A stretch of 64,000 nt of DNA from Erythrobacter sp. (GCA_024642565.1 JAHEAV010000010.1:1-64000); one strand, 5' to 3'. Shown: positions 28,388-37,492, counted from the stretch's first letter. Numbers and translations: made by a program. The notes: a model not told the origin generated them from the sequence alone.

Positions 28388-29221
28388 ATGCGCCCGTTTC
28401 TTGCTGCAACCGCCGTTCTTGCCGCATTGGCAATGGCCGCACCCGCCATTGCCGACCACCACGCGGCATCCGGCGGCAGTGCTGCCCATGCGCTGGCGGA
28501 TGTGCTGAACAGCCCCGCCCGATCGGCCGACCAGCCGCGCGACCAGTTTCGCCATCCCGCGCAAACGCTCGAATTTTTCCAGGTGAAGCCCGGCATGACC
28601 GTGGTGGATATGGTGCCCGGCGGCGGCTGGTACACACGCGTTCTGGTCCCCTATCTCGGGGCGCAGGGCAAATATATCGCTCTCAGCCCGGATGTCGCCA
28701 ACACGCGTAATGACCGGATAAAGGAAAGCTGGGGCGGACTGTCCGGAACATTTCCGGCGCAATTGGCCGAATGGGGCCTGGCCGGCACCACGGCTGCGGG
28801 CATGAACAGCGACCAGTTGACGCCCGAAATGAACGGCACGGTGGACCGGGTACTGATCTTCCGTGAAATGCACAATCTCCACCGCTTCGGCTTCCTGCAT
28901 TACGAACTCGGCACGATCCATTCGCTCCTCAAGGATGATGGCCTGCTCGGCATTGTTCAGCACCGTGCGAAGGACGATGCGCCCGTAGCCTATGTTTCCG
29001 GCGCCAATGGTTACATGCGCCAGAAAGACATTATCGGCATGGTCGAATCGCATGGCTTCGAACTGGTCGGAACCAGCGAAATCAATGCCAATGCCAAGGA
29101 TCCGGCAAACCACCCGCGCGGCGTGTGGGAAATGCCGCCGGTGTGGGGCAGCAAGCGGCCGGAACTGGAACAGCTGGGTGAAAGCGACCGCATGACCTTG
29201 CTGTTCCGCAAGCGGCAGTGA
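28388..29221 (+). CDS. predicted secreted methyltransferase-like protein (COG4798 type)
   Basis: 277 residues with a signal peptide (MRPFLAATAVLAALAMAAPAIA). A class I SAM methyltransferase fold follows, with VKPGMTVVDMVPGGGWYTRVL as motif I, where the usual GxGxG is GGG, and ALSPDV ending strand 2. Homologues are annotated only as predicted methyltransferases. Export of a SAM-dependent enzyme would be odd, so its real activity is open. It precedes aguB by 7 bp and they are probably cotranscribed. Confidence 0.8.
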   Translation: MRPFLAATAVLAALAMAAPAIADHHAASGGSAAHALADVLNSPARSADQPRDQFRHPAQTLEFFQVKPGMTVVDMVPGGGWYTRVLVPYLGAQGKYIALSPDVANTRNDRIKESWGGLSGTFPAQLAEWGLAGTTAAGMNSDQLTPEMNGTVDRVLIFREMHNLHRFGFLHYELGTIHSLLKDDGLLGIVQHRAKDDAPVAYVSGANGYMRQKDIIGMVESHGFELVGTSEINANAKDPANHPRGVWEMPPVWGSKRPELEQLGESDRMTLLFRKRQ

Positions 29222-29228
29222 TGGCACC

Positions 29229-30080
29229 ATGACCACGCTTACCGTCGCGGCATTGCAATTGCCCCTGGGTTCGGCTGACGAGGCCGAAAACATCGCCGCC
29301 GTTTCCGCACTGGTGGAACAGGCGGCGGGCCAGGGCGCGCAGTTGATCCTGCCGCCGGAATTGTTCTCCGGCCCCTATTTCTGCCGCGAAGAAGATGAAT
29401 CCCTGTTCGCGCTGGCGCGCCCGCTGGGCCAACATCCATCGGTCCTTGCGATGCAGGCGCTCGCCGCAACGTTGAAAGTCGCCATCCCGACCAGTTTCTT
29501 CGAACGCGACGGCCAGCATTACTACAACACGCTGGCGATGATCGGGCCGGATGGCGGGATCATGGGCACCTATCGCAAAAGCCACATTCCCGATGGGCCG
29601 GGTTACGAGGAAAAATACTATTTCCGCCCCGGCAATGGTGGATTCAAGGTGTGGGATATCTTCGGCGCGCGGATCGGCGTGGGGATCTGCTGGGACCAGT
29701 GGTATCCCGAATGCGCGCGGGTCATGGCGCTGATGGGGGCCGAAGTGTTGCTTTACCCCACGGCCATTGGCTCGGAACCCTATGATGCCGATCTCGACAC
29801 CAGCCGCATGTGGCGCCGCGCCATGCTGGGCCATGCGGTATCCAATTGTATGCCGGTCATCGCCGCCAACCGGATCGGCGCCGAAGGGGACCAGACCTTC
29901 TACGGCCACAGTTTCATTGCGGACGAATGGGGGGATTATCTTGCGGAATATGCCGCCGGGGAAACCGGGGTGCTGACCGCCACGCTCGACCTTGCGCGTT
30001 CAGCAAAACATCGTGCCGGAATGGGGTTCTTCCGCGATCGCCGGCCCCAGCTCTATGGCCGGATTTGCGAGGACATCTGA
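29229..30080 (+). CDS. aguB: N-carbamoylputrescine amidase-like carbon-nitrogen hydrolase
   Basis: 283 residues of the nitrilase superfamily with the catalytic triad Glu44 (LPPELFSGPYF), Lys117 (GTYRKSHIPDG) and Cys154 (VGICWDQWYPE). The KYYFRPGNGGFKVWD segment and the length match AguB, which converts N-carbamoylputrescine to putrescine, CO2 and ammonia in the agmatine route. An agmatine deiminase gene is not in the window, so the exact substrate is by family resemblance. It is followed immediately by folK, with its stop overlapping the folK start (CTGA). Confidence 0.88.
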   Translation: MTTLTVAALQLPLGSADEAENIAAVSALVEQAAGQGAQLILPPELFSGPYFCREEDESLFALARPLGQHPSVLAMQALAATLKVAIPTSFFERDGQHYYNTLAMIGPDGGIMGTYRKSHIPDGPGYEEKYYFRPGNGGFKVWDIFGARIGVGICWDQWYPECARVMALMGAEVLLYPTAIGSEPYDADLDTSRMWRRAMLGHAVSNCMPVIAANRIGAEGDQTFYGHSFIADEWGDYLAEYAAGETGVLTATLDLARSAKHRAGMGFFRDRRPQLYGRICEDI

Positions 30081-30622
30081 ACCAGCATTACCTTATCGCG
30101 CTTGGCTCCAATGTTCCGCATCAGGTGCATGGCCGCCCGGCCCGCGTGCTGGCGGCATCGCTGGCGGAACTGGCGGCGCTGGGGATCGAAGTGCTGGCCT
30201 GGTCGGGCGTAACCACTGCGCTGCCGCTCGGCCCTTCGCGCCGCCGCTATGCCAACGGTGCCGCCGTGATCGCGGCCGATCTCGGCCCGGAAGAACTGCT
30301 CGAAACGCTGAAGCAGGTCGAGCGCGGATTCGGCCGGCGCGGGCGCGGGCAACGCTGGACAGCCCGCGTGCTCGATCTCGATATTATCCTGTGGAGCGGC
30401 GGAAATTATGCCAGCCCCGAACTGGTCATTCCGCATCCCGCCTTCCGCAACCGGCGGTTTGTTCTGGGGCCGGCAAGGGCGATTGCCGGCAATTGGCGCG
30501 ATCCTGTCACAGGTTTGACCATAAAACAGCTCCAAGCCCGCTTGACCCGCCCGCGCGCCGCCCCTAGGTGGACCGCCGGTGTTGGGGCCCTTAGCTCAGT
30601 CGGTAGAGCAACTGACTTTTAA
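30077..30622 (+). CDS. folK: 2-amino-4-hydroxy-6-hydroxymethyldihydropteridine diphosphokinase
   Basis: HYLIALGSNVPH at the N-terminus, RRYANGAAVIAADL, GRRGRGQRWTARVLDLDIILW, and VIPHPAFRNRRFVLGP identify FolK of folate synthesis. I infer a CTG start at 30077, preceded by GAGG and overlapping the aguB stop as CTGA; a TTG at 30065 is the other choice. No stop occurs before the tRNA-Lys gene, so the frame ends at 30622 inside the tRNA anticodon loop, giving 181 residues with a C-terminal tail of ~24 that looks non-conserved. A frameshift or a recently lost stop is possible. Confidence 0.82.
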   Translation: MNQHYLIALGSNVPHQVHGRPARVLAASLAELAALGIEVLAWSGVTTALPLGPSRRRYANGAAVIAADLGPEELLETLKQVERGFGRRGRGQRWTARVLDLDIILWSGGNYASPELVIPHPAFRNRRFVLGPARAIAGNWRDPVTGLTIKQLQARLTRPRAAPRWTAGVGALSSVGRATDF

Positions 30623-30660
30623 TCAGTAGGTCGCTGGTTCGAACCCAGCAGGGCTCACCA
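30585..30660 (+). tRNA. tRNA-Lys (anticodon TTT)
   Basis: A 76-nt cloverleaf: acceptor stem GGGCCCT/AGGGCTC (one G-T pair), D arm AGCTCAGTCGGTAGAGC, anticodon stem CTGAC around loop TTTTAAT, variable loop AGGTC, T arm GCTGGTTCGAACCCAGC, discriminator A and encoded CCA (30658-30660). The anticodon TTT reads AAA/AAG. The folK frame extends 38 bases into this gene. Confidence 0.97.
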
Positions 30661-30740
30661 CCTTTCAAAATATCGCGGACGATGGGCAGTCGGAAGGTCG
30701 CTCGCTGCGGAGCCTCGGCCGTATTGGCCGGGATCGGCGG

Positions 30741-30757
30741 GCGGCTTGAGCCGCTTT
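30741..30757 (+). terminator. possible weak terminator after tRNA-Lys
   Basis: GCGGC-TTGA-GCCGC followed by TTT lies about 80 bp after tRNA-Lys. The stem is only five or six base pairs and the T run is short, so termination is uncertain. The rest of the 319-bp gap 30661-30979 holds no credible gene and includes the operator at 30875. Confidence 0.3.
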
Positions 30758-30874
30758 GCAGTTAGATCGCCCTACTTTCGATGCCGAGCCCAACAGACAT
30801 CCGGAAGGAGCGGGCTGGTGGGCCTGTCCATGCAGACGGGCGGTCCATTGGACTTGACCTGATCCTTGTATCTC

Positions 30875-30889
30875 GTATGTGTGACATAC
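30875..30889. promoter_or_regulatory. palindromic operator site 1 (perfect copy)
   Basis: GTATGT-GTG-ACATAC is a perfect 15-bp palindrome, 91 bp upstream of the PQQ dehydrogenase ATG. A TTGACC hexamer at 30854-30859 is followed after 16-17 bp by TATGTG inside the palindrome, so the site would overlap the -10 element. It is the best copy of a motif present in six gaps of the aromatic island. Confidence 0.7.
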
Positions 30890-30979
30890 AAAAAGTTTCA
30901 GCTTGATTGGGCGGACTATGGCAGGATGATTTGGCATTCTGTACCGACAGCCGATCAAGGGCGTTGGGAGAAGATGCTT

Positions 30980-33091
30980 ATGCGGCGCAGATCGCAATTA
31001 ATCATGCTGTTGGCTTCGCTTGTTGCCGGTTGCTCGCAGGCACCGGTTTTTGACAAGAATGCACCGGGCGCGGTTGACGAAGCGCGGCTGCTGGCCGCCG
31101 ATTCCGATGCTGACAACTGGTTGGCGTTCGGCCGTACGCCGGATGAACAGCGCTTCAGCCCGCTGGACCAGATCAATCCCCAGTCGGTCAAGGATCTTGG
31201 CATGGCATGGTCGGCCGATATGGACACGGCGCGCGGTCAGGAAGCCACGCCGCTGGTAGTCGACGGGGTTCTCTATGTCTCGACCGCATGGTCGATGGTC
31301 AAAGCCTATGATGCGGCAACCGGAAAACCGATCTGGTCCTATGATCCCGAGGTGCCACGCGATACCTTGTCCCGCGTGTGCTGCGATGCGGTCAATCGCG
31401 GTGTGGCGATTTATCACAACAAGGTTTTCGTCGGCGCGCTGGATGGGCGGCTGATCGCGCTGGATGCGGCAACCGGCAAACCGGTATGGTCGAAAGTGGT
31501 GGTTCCGGATCAGAAGAACTATTCGATTACCGGCGCACCGCGGGTCGTGAAGGGGCGCATCATCCTTGGCAGCGGCGGTTCGGAGTATAAGGCGCGCGGT
31601 TCGATTGCGGCCTTCGATCCCGAAACAGGCGAGGAGGTTTGGCGCTTCCACACGGTTCCGGGCAATCCGGCTGACGGGTTCGAAAATGCGGCAATGGAAA
31701 AGGCCGCCAAGACCTGGACCGGCAAGTGGTGGGAACTGGGCGGCGGTGGATCGGTGTGGGATTCGATCAGTTACGACCCGGACTTCAATCTGATCTATTT
31801 CGGCACCGCCAATGCAGAGCCGTGGAACCCGGCGCCCATGGGCCGCACTGGTGACAATCTATACACCAGTTCGATTGTGGCGGTGAATGCCGATACCGGG
31901 GAATATGTCTGGCATTTTCAGGAAACGCCGGAAGATCGCTGGGATTTCGATTCCAACCAGTCGATCATCCTGGCGAATCTGGAGTTCGGCGGAAAGCCGC
32001 GGCGGGTCATCATGCATGCCCCCAAGAACGGCTTTTTCTATGTACTCGATGCCAGGACCGGTGAATTCCTGTCGGGCAAGGCGTTCACCTATGTCAACTG
32101 GGCGAGCGGCCTTGATCCCAAGACCGGATATCCCGCCATCAATCCCGAAGCCCGTTATGAAAAGACCGGCAAGCCATTCCTTGCGGTTCCCGGGGCAGGG
32201 GGCGCGCACAGTTGGCAGTCGATGTCCTTCAGCCCGAAGACGGGATTGGTCTATATTCCGGTGCAGGAAGTGGGTTTCCCCTACGCTGCCGAGAAAGACT
32301 GGAAGCCCAGCTCCATTGGTTTCCAGACCGGCATAGACAGCGCCACAACCGCCATGCCGGCCGATGCCAAAGTGCAGGCCGAAGTGAAAAAGGTAACTAC
32401 CGGTACGTTGCTGGCGTGGGATCCGGTGGCGCAAAAGGCGGTCTGGTCGGTGAAATATCCCGGACCCTGGAACGGCGGAACTCTGGCCACGGCGGGTAAT
32501 CTGGTTTTCCAGGGCACGGCGGGCGGACAATTTGTTGCCTACAGCGCCGACAAGGGTAAAAAACTGTGGTCCTTCCCCACCCAGAGCGGCGTGATCGCGT
32601 CCCCCATCACCTATCGGATCAAAGGGGAACAATATGTTGCCATTCTGGTCGGCTGGGGCGGCATCTGGGATGTGGCGACTGGCGTTCTTGCCGGCAATTC
32701 GGGCAGCACCCGCAATATCAGCCGCCTGATGGTGTTCAAGCTGGGGGCCAAGGGATCGCTGCCGCCACCGCCACCTCTGGCGCAAATGCCCCTCGACCCT
32801 CCGCCGGTCACGGGTACTCCCGAGCAGATTGCCGAGGGTGCGCGCAATTACGGGCGCTACTGTTCGGCGTGCCACGGCGATGCGGCGGTGGCAGGGGGGC
32901 TGAATCCGGACCTGCGCCACAGCGGCACCTTGAACGATGCAGCGGTGTTCAAATCGATCGTGATTGATGGCATATTGCAGCATCAGGGAATGGTTTCGTT
33001 CCGATCCGCCCTGAAGCCGAAAGATGCCGATGGGATCCGTCATTATGTGATCAGCCGCGCGAATGAGGACAAGAAACTCCACGCGAAATAG
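30980..33091 (+). CDS. PQQ-dependent quinohaemoprotein alcohol dehydrogenase, lipoprotein
   Basis: 703 residues from the ATG at 30980, with GGGAG nine bases upstream; an ATG at 30974 is too close to it. A lipobox LVAGC (Cys18) predicts a lipoprotein. The eight-bladed propeller has the vicinal disulphide Cys134-Cys135 (SRVCCDAV), which is typical of PQQ alcohol dehydrogenases, and several W-motifs (TGEEVWRFHTV, DTGEYVWHFQ). The C-terminal cytochrome c domain has YCSACHGDA (Cys628, Cys631, His632), so this is a type II or III enzyme. It oxidises an alcohol in the periplasm; a lignin-derived aromatic alcohol is a guess from context. PQQ synthesis genes are not in the window. Confidence 0.9.
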   Translation: MRRRSQLIMLLASLVAGCSQAPVFDKNAPGAVDEARLLAADSDADNWLAFGRTPDEQRFSPLDQINPQSVKDLGMAWSADMDTARGQEATPLVVDGVLYVSTAWSMVKAYDAATGKPIWSYDPEVPRDTLSRVCCDAVNRGVAIYHNKVFVGALDGRLIALDAATGKPVWSKVVVPDQKNYSITGAPRVVKGRIILGSGGSEYKARGSIAAFDPETGEEVWRFHTVPGNPADGFENAAMEKAAKTWTGKWWELGGGGSVWDSISYDPDFNLIYFGTANAEPWNPAPMGRTGDNLYTSSIVAVNADTGEYVWHFQETPEDRWDFDSNQSIILANLEFGGKPRRVIMHAPKNGFFYVLDARTGEFLSGKAFTYVNWASGLDPKTGYPAINPEARYEKTGKPFLAVPGAGGAHSWQSMSFSPKTGLVYIPVQEVGFPYAAEKDWKPSSIGFQTGIDSATTAMPADAKVQAEVKKVTTGTLLAWDPVAQKAVWSVKYPGPWNGGTLATAGNLVFQGTAGGQFVAYSADKGKKLWSFPTQSGVIASPITYRIKGEQYVAILVGWGGIWDVATGVLAGNSGSTRNISRLMVFKLGAKGSLPPPPPLAQMPLDPPPVTGTPEQIAEGARNYGRYCSACHGDAAVAGGLNPDLRHSGTLNDAAVFKSIVIDGILQHQGMVSFRSALKPKDADGIRHYVISRANEDKKLHAK

Positions 33092-33161
33092 GTTGATCTG
33101 GCCCCTGAGCGCTGGCCGTTTGGGCCGGGAAATTCTTGCCAGAGGCCGTCGAATATGGTTT

Positions 33162-33176
33162 GTATGTAACACACAC
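33162..33176. promoter_or_regulatory. palindromic operator site 2
   Basis: GTATGT-AAC-ACACAC differs from the perfect palindrome at one base. It lies 56 bp before the aldehyde dehydrogenase ATG, in the gap after the PQQ dehydrogenase gene, which suggests that this gene has a separate promoter. Confidence 0.6.
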
Positions 33177-33232
33177 TAATAATGCCGCCTGAGTCGCATT
33201 TCGGGCGAGCCTGTAATCGAGAGGATTTTCCG

Positions 33233-34744
33233 ATGAACGACCTGTCACCGACCCATTTTCAGCAGCGTGAATATTCGGCGGCAGCGAAGGCCTTTCTGGC
33301 GCGTACGCCGCAGCTTTTCATCAATAACGAATGGGTCAATTCGTCGGCGGACGCGACGATTCCGGTAGAAGATCCATCCTCCGGCAAGGAAATCGGCCGC
33401 GTGGTCGATGCGTCGGACAAGGATGTTGATCGGGCGGTTTCTGCGGCCCGGGTCGCGTTCGATGATGGCCGGTGGAGCGGTCTGCCCCCGATCCAGCGCG
33501 ATCGCACGATGAACAGGCTGGCGGACTTGCTCGAAGCCAATGCCGATCTGTTTGCCGAACTGGAAGCAATCGACAATGGCAAACCCAAGGGCATGGCCGC
33601 TGCGGTTGATGTGCCGGCAGCCGCCAGCCAGATCCGCTTCATGGCCGGCTGGGCGTCCAAGGTGAATGGCGAAGTCATCCAGCCATACACCATGCCGACC
33701 GGCGCCGTGTTCGGTTATACCTCACGCGAACCGGTGGGCGTCTGTGCCCAGATCGTGCCGTGGAACTTCCCGTTGCTGATGGCGTGCCTCAAGATTGCGC
33801 CAGCGCTGGCGGCGGGCTGCACGATTGTGCTGAAACCGGCGGAGCAGACCTCGCTTACGACACTGCTCCTTGCCGATATGGTGGCGCAGGCCGGTTTTCC
33901 GGCCGGAGTGGTCAACATTATTACAGGCAATGGCCACACAGCGGGTGACCGTATGGTCAAGCATCCCGACGTGGATAAGGTTGCCTTCACCGGTTCGACC
34001 GAGATTGGCAAACTGATCAACCGTAATGCCACGGACACGCTCAAGCATGTCACGCTGGAACTGGGCGGCAAGTCGCCGGTGGTCATCATGCCCGATGTTG
34101 ATGTTGCCGAAGTGGCACCCGGTGCAGCCGGGGCAATTTTCTTCAATTCAGGTCAGGTCTGCGTTGCCGGGTCGCGTCTGTTCGCGCACAGTTCGATCTT
34201 TGACAAAGTGATTGAAGGTGTGGCGGCAACCGGCCCGTTCTGGGGCCCGAGGCCGTCGCTCGATCCCGAAGGCCATATGGGACCGCTGGTGTCGAAGGAA
34301 CAATTCGACAAGGTCATGGGCTATATCGAAGCGGGCAAACGCGATGGCGCAAGTGTGGCCATGGGCGGCGATGCGCCAGCCACCGATGGCTATTATGTGA
34401 ACCCGACCATCCTGGTCGACGTGAACCCGCAAATGAGCGTGGTGCGTGAAGAAATCTTCGGGCCGGTCGTCGTGGCACAGCGGTTTGATGATCTTGACGA
34501 AGTGGCCAAGGCGGCCAACGATACATGCTATGGTCTGGGCGCTGGCGTGTGGACCCGCGATGTGGCGACCATGCACAAACTCGCTTCGAAGATCAAAGCC
34601 GGCACGGTCTGGGGCAATTGCCACGGCGTGATTGATACCGCACTGCCATTTGGCGGTTATAAGGAATCAGGTGTTGGCCGGGAACAGGGACGCAATGGCA
34701 TCGAAGCCTATCTGGAAACCAAGACCGTCATTATCCAGATGTAA
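33233..34744 (+). CDS. NAD-dependent aldehyde dehydrogenase, probable aromatic aldehyde substrate
   Basis: 503 residues from the ATG at 33233. ALDH catalytic residues are Glu276 (LELGGKSPVV) and Cys310 (GQVCVAGSRLF), with VPWNFPLLM and FTGSTEIGK for NAD binding. The sequence resembles phenylacetaldehyde/betaine-aldehyde dehydrogenases more than the shorter LigV/Vdh group. In this island it could oxidise vanillin or 4-hydroxybenzaldehyde released by the hydratase-lyase, or the aldehyde made by the PQQ enzyme or by the decarboxylase at 42 kb. It is the only ALDH in the island. Confidence 0.88.
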   Translation: MNDLSPTHFQQREYSAAAKAFLARTPQLFINNEWVNSSADATIPVEDPSSGKEIGRVVDASDKDVDRAVSAARVAFDDGRWSGLPPIQRDRTMNRLADLLEANADLFAELEAIDNGKPKGMAAAVDVPAAASQIRFMAGWASKVNGEVIQPYTMPTGAVFGYTSREPVGVCAQIVPWNFPLLMACLKIAPALAAGCTIVLKPAEQTSLTTLLLADMVAQAGFPAGVVNIITGNGHTAGDRMVKHPDVDKVAFTGSTEIGKLINRNATDTLKHVTLELGGKSPVVIMPDVDVAEVAPGAAGAIFFNSGQVCVAGSRLFAHSSIFDKVIEGVAATGPFWGPRPSLDPEGHMGPLVSKEQFDKVMGYIEAGKRDGASVAMGGDAPATDGYYVNPTILVDVNPQMSVVREEIFGPVVVAQRFDDLDEVAKAANDTCYGLGAGVWTRDVATMHKLASKIKAGTVWGNCHGVIDTALPFGGYKESGVGREQGRNGIEAYLETKTVIIQM

Positions 34745-34819
34745 TGCGATTTGGCGGGATCCGGAACTGCGATGGAGGGGGCCGGAACCCTGCCAGACGA
34801 ATGTTGACGGGACCCGATT

Positions 34820-35692
34820 ATGCCAATTGACCTGACGAAGATCCGCGCAATCGACGTGCATGTACACGCAGAAGTATCATGCCATGATCCGGAAGATCCG
34901 GTCATGGGCAAATATTTTGACGCGGCCAGCGCCTATTTCAAGGCCCCGCGAGAGCGCCCGAAAATCCCGGAAATCATCGATCTTTATCGTGAACAGCAGA
35001 TCGCCTTCTGCCTGTTCACCGTCGATTGCGAAAGTGCGATCGGGGCCAAGCGGGTGAGCAATTACGAGATAGCCGAATTTGCCGCGAAAAACGATGACAT
35101 CTGCATGGCATTTGCGTCCATCGACCCGCACAAGGGTAAATTCGGTGCGCGTGAAGCGCGGGACCTGATCGAGAATTACGGGGTCAAGGGCTTCAAGTTT
35201 CACGGCATCATGCAGGATGCGCATCCCGCAGACCGGATGGCCTATCCGATTTATGAAGTGATTGCCGAATATGGTCTGCCCGCCATTTTCCACACTGGCC
35301 ATTCCGGAATGGGTACGGGAATGCGCGGCGGCGGCGGCGTGCGCCTGAAGTGGGGGCAACCGATCCTGATCGATGATGTGGCCGTCGATTTTCCCGACAT
35401 GAAGATCATTCTTGCCCACCCGTCCTGGCCATGGGTGGATGAAAGCCTGTCGATGGCCCTGCACAAGGACAATGTGTTTATCGATTTATCAGGTTGGAGC
35501 CCCAAATATTTCCAGCCGCAAATCATTCAATACGCCAATGGCCAGTTGAAAAAGAAGATGCTGTTCGGATCGGACTTTCCGTTGATCCATCCGGACAAAT
35601 GGATCGAAGCGGCCAAGCAGGTCGGTTTCAAGGACGAAGTCATGCCCGGCATCATGAAAGATAATGCCGCCCGGCTTCTGGGGCTAAGCTGA
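34820..35692 (+). CDS. amidohydrolase family 2 protein (ACMSD-like TIM barrel)
   Basis: 290 residues. The metal site begins at IDVHVHAE (His14, His16), continues with a barrel histidine in IFHTGHSGMG and LAHPSWPW, and ends with GSDFPLIHPDKW. This is the ACMSD/gamma-resorcylate decarboxylase/LigI-type fold. Homologues in ferulate loci of Agrobacterium have been described as 4-hydroxyphenyl-beta-ketoacyl-CoA hydrolases, and other members are decarboxylases such as LigW, so hydrolysis or decarboxylation of an aromatic acid is possible. It follows the ALDH by 75 bp in a likely operon. Confidence 0.8.
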   Translation: MPIDLTKIRAIDVHVHAEVSCHDPEDPVMGKYFDAASAYFKAPRERPKIPEIIDLYREQQIAFCLFTVDCESAIGAKRVSNYEIAEFAAKNDDICMAFASIDPHKGKFGAREARDLIENYGVKGFKFHGIMQDAHPADRMAYPIYEVIAEYGLPAIFHTGHSGMGTGMRGGGGVRLKWGQPILIDDVAVDFPDMKIILAHPSWPWVDESLSMALHKDNVFIDLSGWSPKYFQPQIIQYANGQLKKKMLFGSDFPLIHPDKWIEAAKQVGFKDEVMPGIMKDNAARLLGLS

Positions 35693-35728
35693 CCACTAAC
35701 CACCTGTTTGCCTGAAATGAGGATTATT

Positions 35729-36748
35729 ATGCGTTCCTGGACATTGCCTGCCGGCTGTCAGTCGATTGACCAGCTTGAATTGAACGAAGGGCCGGCACCG
35801 GTTGCCGGGCCCGGTGAAATCCTGATCCGGGTCAAGGCCTGTTCGCTCAACTACCGCGACCAGTTGATCCCCAAGGGACTCTATTTCGGCGGCGCGATCA
35901 CCGCTGCCGGCACGCCGCTGTCCGACGGTGTGGGGACGGTTGAGGCGGTGGGTGCCGGGGTAACCGAGTTTGCCCCGGGCGACCGGGTGGCTGGCACATT
36001 CTTCCAGGAATGGCGGGATGGGCCGCCCACGCCTTTCATGGGTGATGCGTTGGGTGCGCCGCCAGCCAAGGGGATGCTGGCGGAATATGTGGCGCTGCCT
36101 GCACACGGCGCGGTCAAGATCGCGGAAAGCCTGACTTTTGCCGAGGCCGCGACGCTGCCTTGCGCCGGGGTCACGGCCTGGAACGCACTGACGTGCGGTA
36201 TCCGTCCGATCAAGGCCGGGGACAGTGTGTTGCTGATCGGCAGTGGCGGCGTGTCGTTACTGGCGTTGAAGCTGGCCAAGGCAGCTGGCGCGCGGGTGAT
36301 TGCGACATCTTCGAGCGATGAAAAACTGGCCCGGCTCAAAGCCATGGGCGCGGATGAATTGATCAATTATCGCCAAGTGCCGGAATGGGGTGCCAAGGCC
36401 GCCGAACTCGCGGGCGGCGGTGTTGATCACGTGGTCGAAGTTGGCGGTCCCGGCACGCTCGGCCAATCGCTGCAGGCGGTCGGATTCGGTGGGGAAGTGG
36501 CGCTGATCGGCGTGCTTTCGATGCAAGGAGACAGCAGCCCGATGCCGCTCATGGTCAAGGGGGCTTCGCTGCGCGGGATTTTCGTGGGATCGGCGCAAAT
36601 GGCAAAAGACCTCCACGCCTTCATCGATCACCATGGAATCAAGCCCCATGTCGACCGTGCCTTCGACTTTGCCGATGCCAAGGCGGCTTATGAATATCAG
36701 TCATCGCCGGATCTGTTTGGCAAAGTCGTCATCACGCTGGACAGTTGA
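35729..36748 (+). CDS. zinc-independent MDR oxidoreductase (quinone oxidoreductase-like)
   Basis: 339 residues from the ATG at 35729, with GAGG seven bases before it. The medium-chain dehydrogenase fold is shown by NYRDQLIPKGLY, GAGVTEFAPGDRVAG and the Rossmann motif DSVLLIGSGGVSLLALKLA. The structural-zinc cysteine lobe is absent and the catalytic zinc ligands are not evident, so it resembles the quinone reductase or enoyl reductase branch. It might reduce an aryl ketone or alpha,beta-unsaturated intermediate. It sits between the amidohydrolase and alpha/beta hydrolase genes with gaps under 40 bp. Confidence 0.83.
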   Translation: MRSWTLPAGCQSIDQLELNEGPAPVAGPGEILIRVKACSLNYRDQLIPKGLYFGGAITAAGTPLSDGVGTVEAVGAGVTEFAPGDRVAGTFFQEWRDGPPTPFMGDALGAPPAKGMLAEYVALPAHGAVKIAESLTFAEAATLPCAGVTAWNALTCGIRPIKAGDSVLLIGSGGVSLLALKLAKAAGARVIATSSSDEKLARLKAMGADELINYRQVPEWGAKAAELAGGGVDHVVEVGGPGTLGQSLQAVGFGGEVALIGVLSMQGDSSPMPLMVKGASLRGIFVGSAQMAKDLHAFIDHHGIKPHVDRAFDFADAKAAYEYQSSPDLFGKVVITLDS

Positions 36749-36754
36749 TCGGCT

Positions 36755-37492
36755 GTGGCAAGTTTCATTCTGATTCACGGCTCGTGGCACGGCGGATGGT
36801 GTTTTGATAAGGTCCGCGAGATTCTGGAAGCTGCGGGGCATGAAGTCATCGCGCCAGACTTGCCGGGTATGGACGGTAGCGAAGCCGAATTGCGCGCGGC
36901 CACTCTGGACCTATGGGCGGATTTCGCGGCCGGACTGTGCCGGGGCGCCGCGCAAAAGCCGGTGATCCTTGCCGGGCATAGCCGCGGCGGGCTCGTTGTG
37001 AGTCAGGCAGCCGAGCGGGCGGCGCAGGACATTGATGCACTTGTCTATATCTGCGCGATGATGCTGCCAAACGGCATGTCACGGGCCGAATTCAAGGTGT
37101 TGGAAGGCCCCAATCCGGCCTTTGATGCGATCATTTCGCCGGTGGCGGGCGGGGCTGGCACAATCGTGGACACCGCGGCAGCTCCGCAGGTCTTTGCCCA
37201 GCTGTCACCGCCTGATCTGGTGGCCGCAGCGATGGACCGTCTGGCAATCGAACCGCACGGGCCGCGCGCCACCCCGCTGCAGCTGAGCGAAGCCAATTTC
37301 GGCAGTCTGCCGCGCAGCTACATCGAATGCACCCATGACCGGACAATCCCGATTGCCAGCCAGCGCAAAATGCAACATTTGGTGCCCGGCGCGCAGATTG
37401 CCACACTGGAATCCGATCATTCGCCGTTCTTGTGCAAGCCGGCAGAACTCGCGGATCTGCTGATCGCGGCGGCGGACGCGGTCAGTCCTTGA
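36755..37492 (+). CDS. alpha/beta hydrolase (methylketone synthase/salicylate esterase-like), copy A
   Basis: 245 residues from a GTG start at 36755. The oxyanion loop [14 protein letters not shown] starts at residue 5, the nucleophile elbow is AGHSRGGLV, and the catalytic histidine lies in ESDHSPFL near the C-terminus, as in the plant MES/HNL and bacterial EstC group. It starts 6 bp after the MDR gene and overlaps purU, which is on the other strand, by 11 bp. A similar protein is encoded at 40.7 kb. Substrate is unknown; an ester or beta-keto acid in the pathway is plausible. Confidence 0.83.
   Translation: MASFILIHGSWHGGWCFDKVREILEAAGHEVIAPDLPGMDGSEAELRAATLDLWADFAAGLCRGAAQKPVILAGHSRGGLVVSQAAERAAQDIDALVYICAMMLPNGMSRAEFKVLEGPNPAFDAIISPVAGGAGTIVDTAAAPQVFAQLSPPDLVAAAMDRLAIEPHGPRATPLQLSEANFGSLPRSYIECTHDRTIPIASQRKMQHLVPGAQIATLESDHSPFLCKPAELADLLIAAADAVSP

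Noticed and set aside
31859-33172. 437-codon ORF opposite the PQQ dehydrogenase gene
   Set aside because: No recognisable domain, and the plus strand gene has the haem c motif and PQQ fold motifs.
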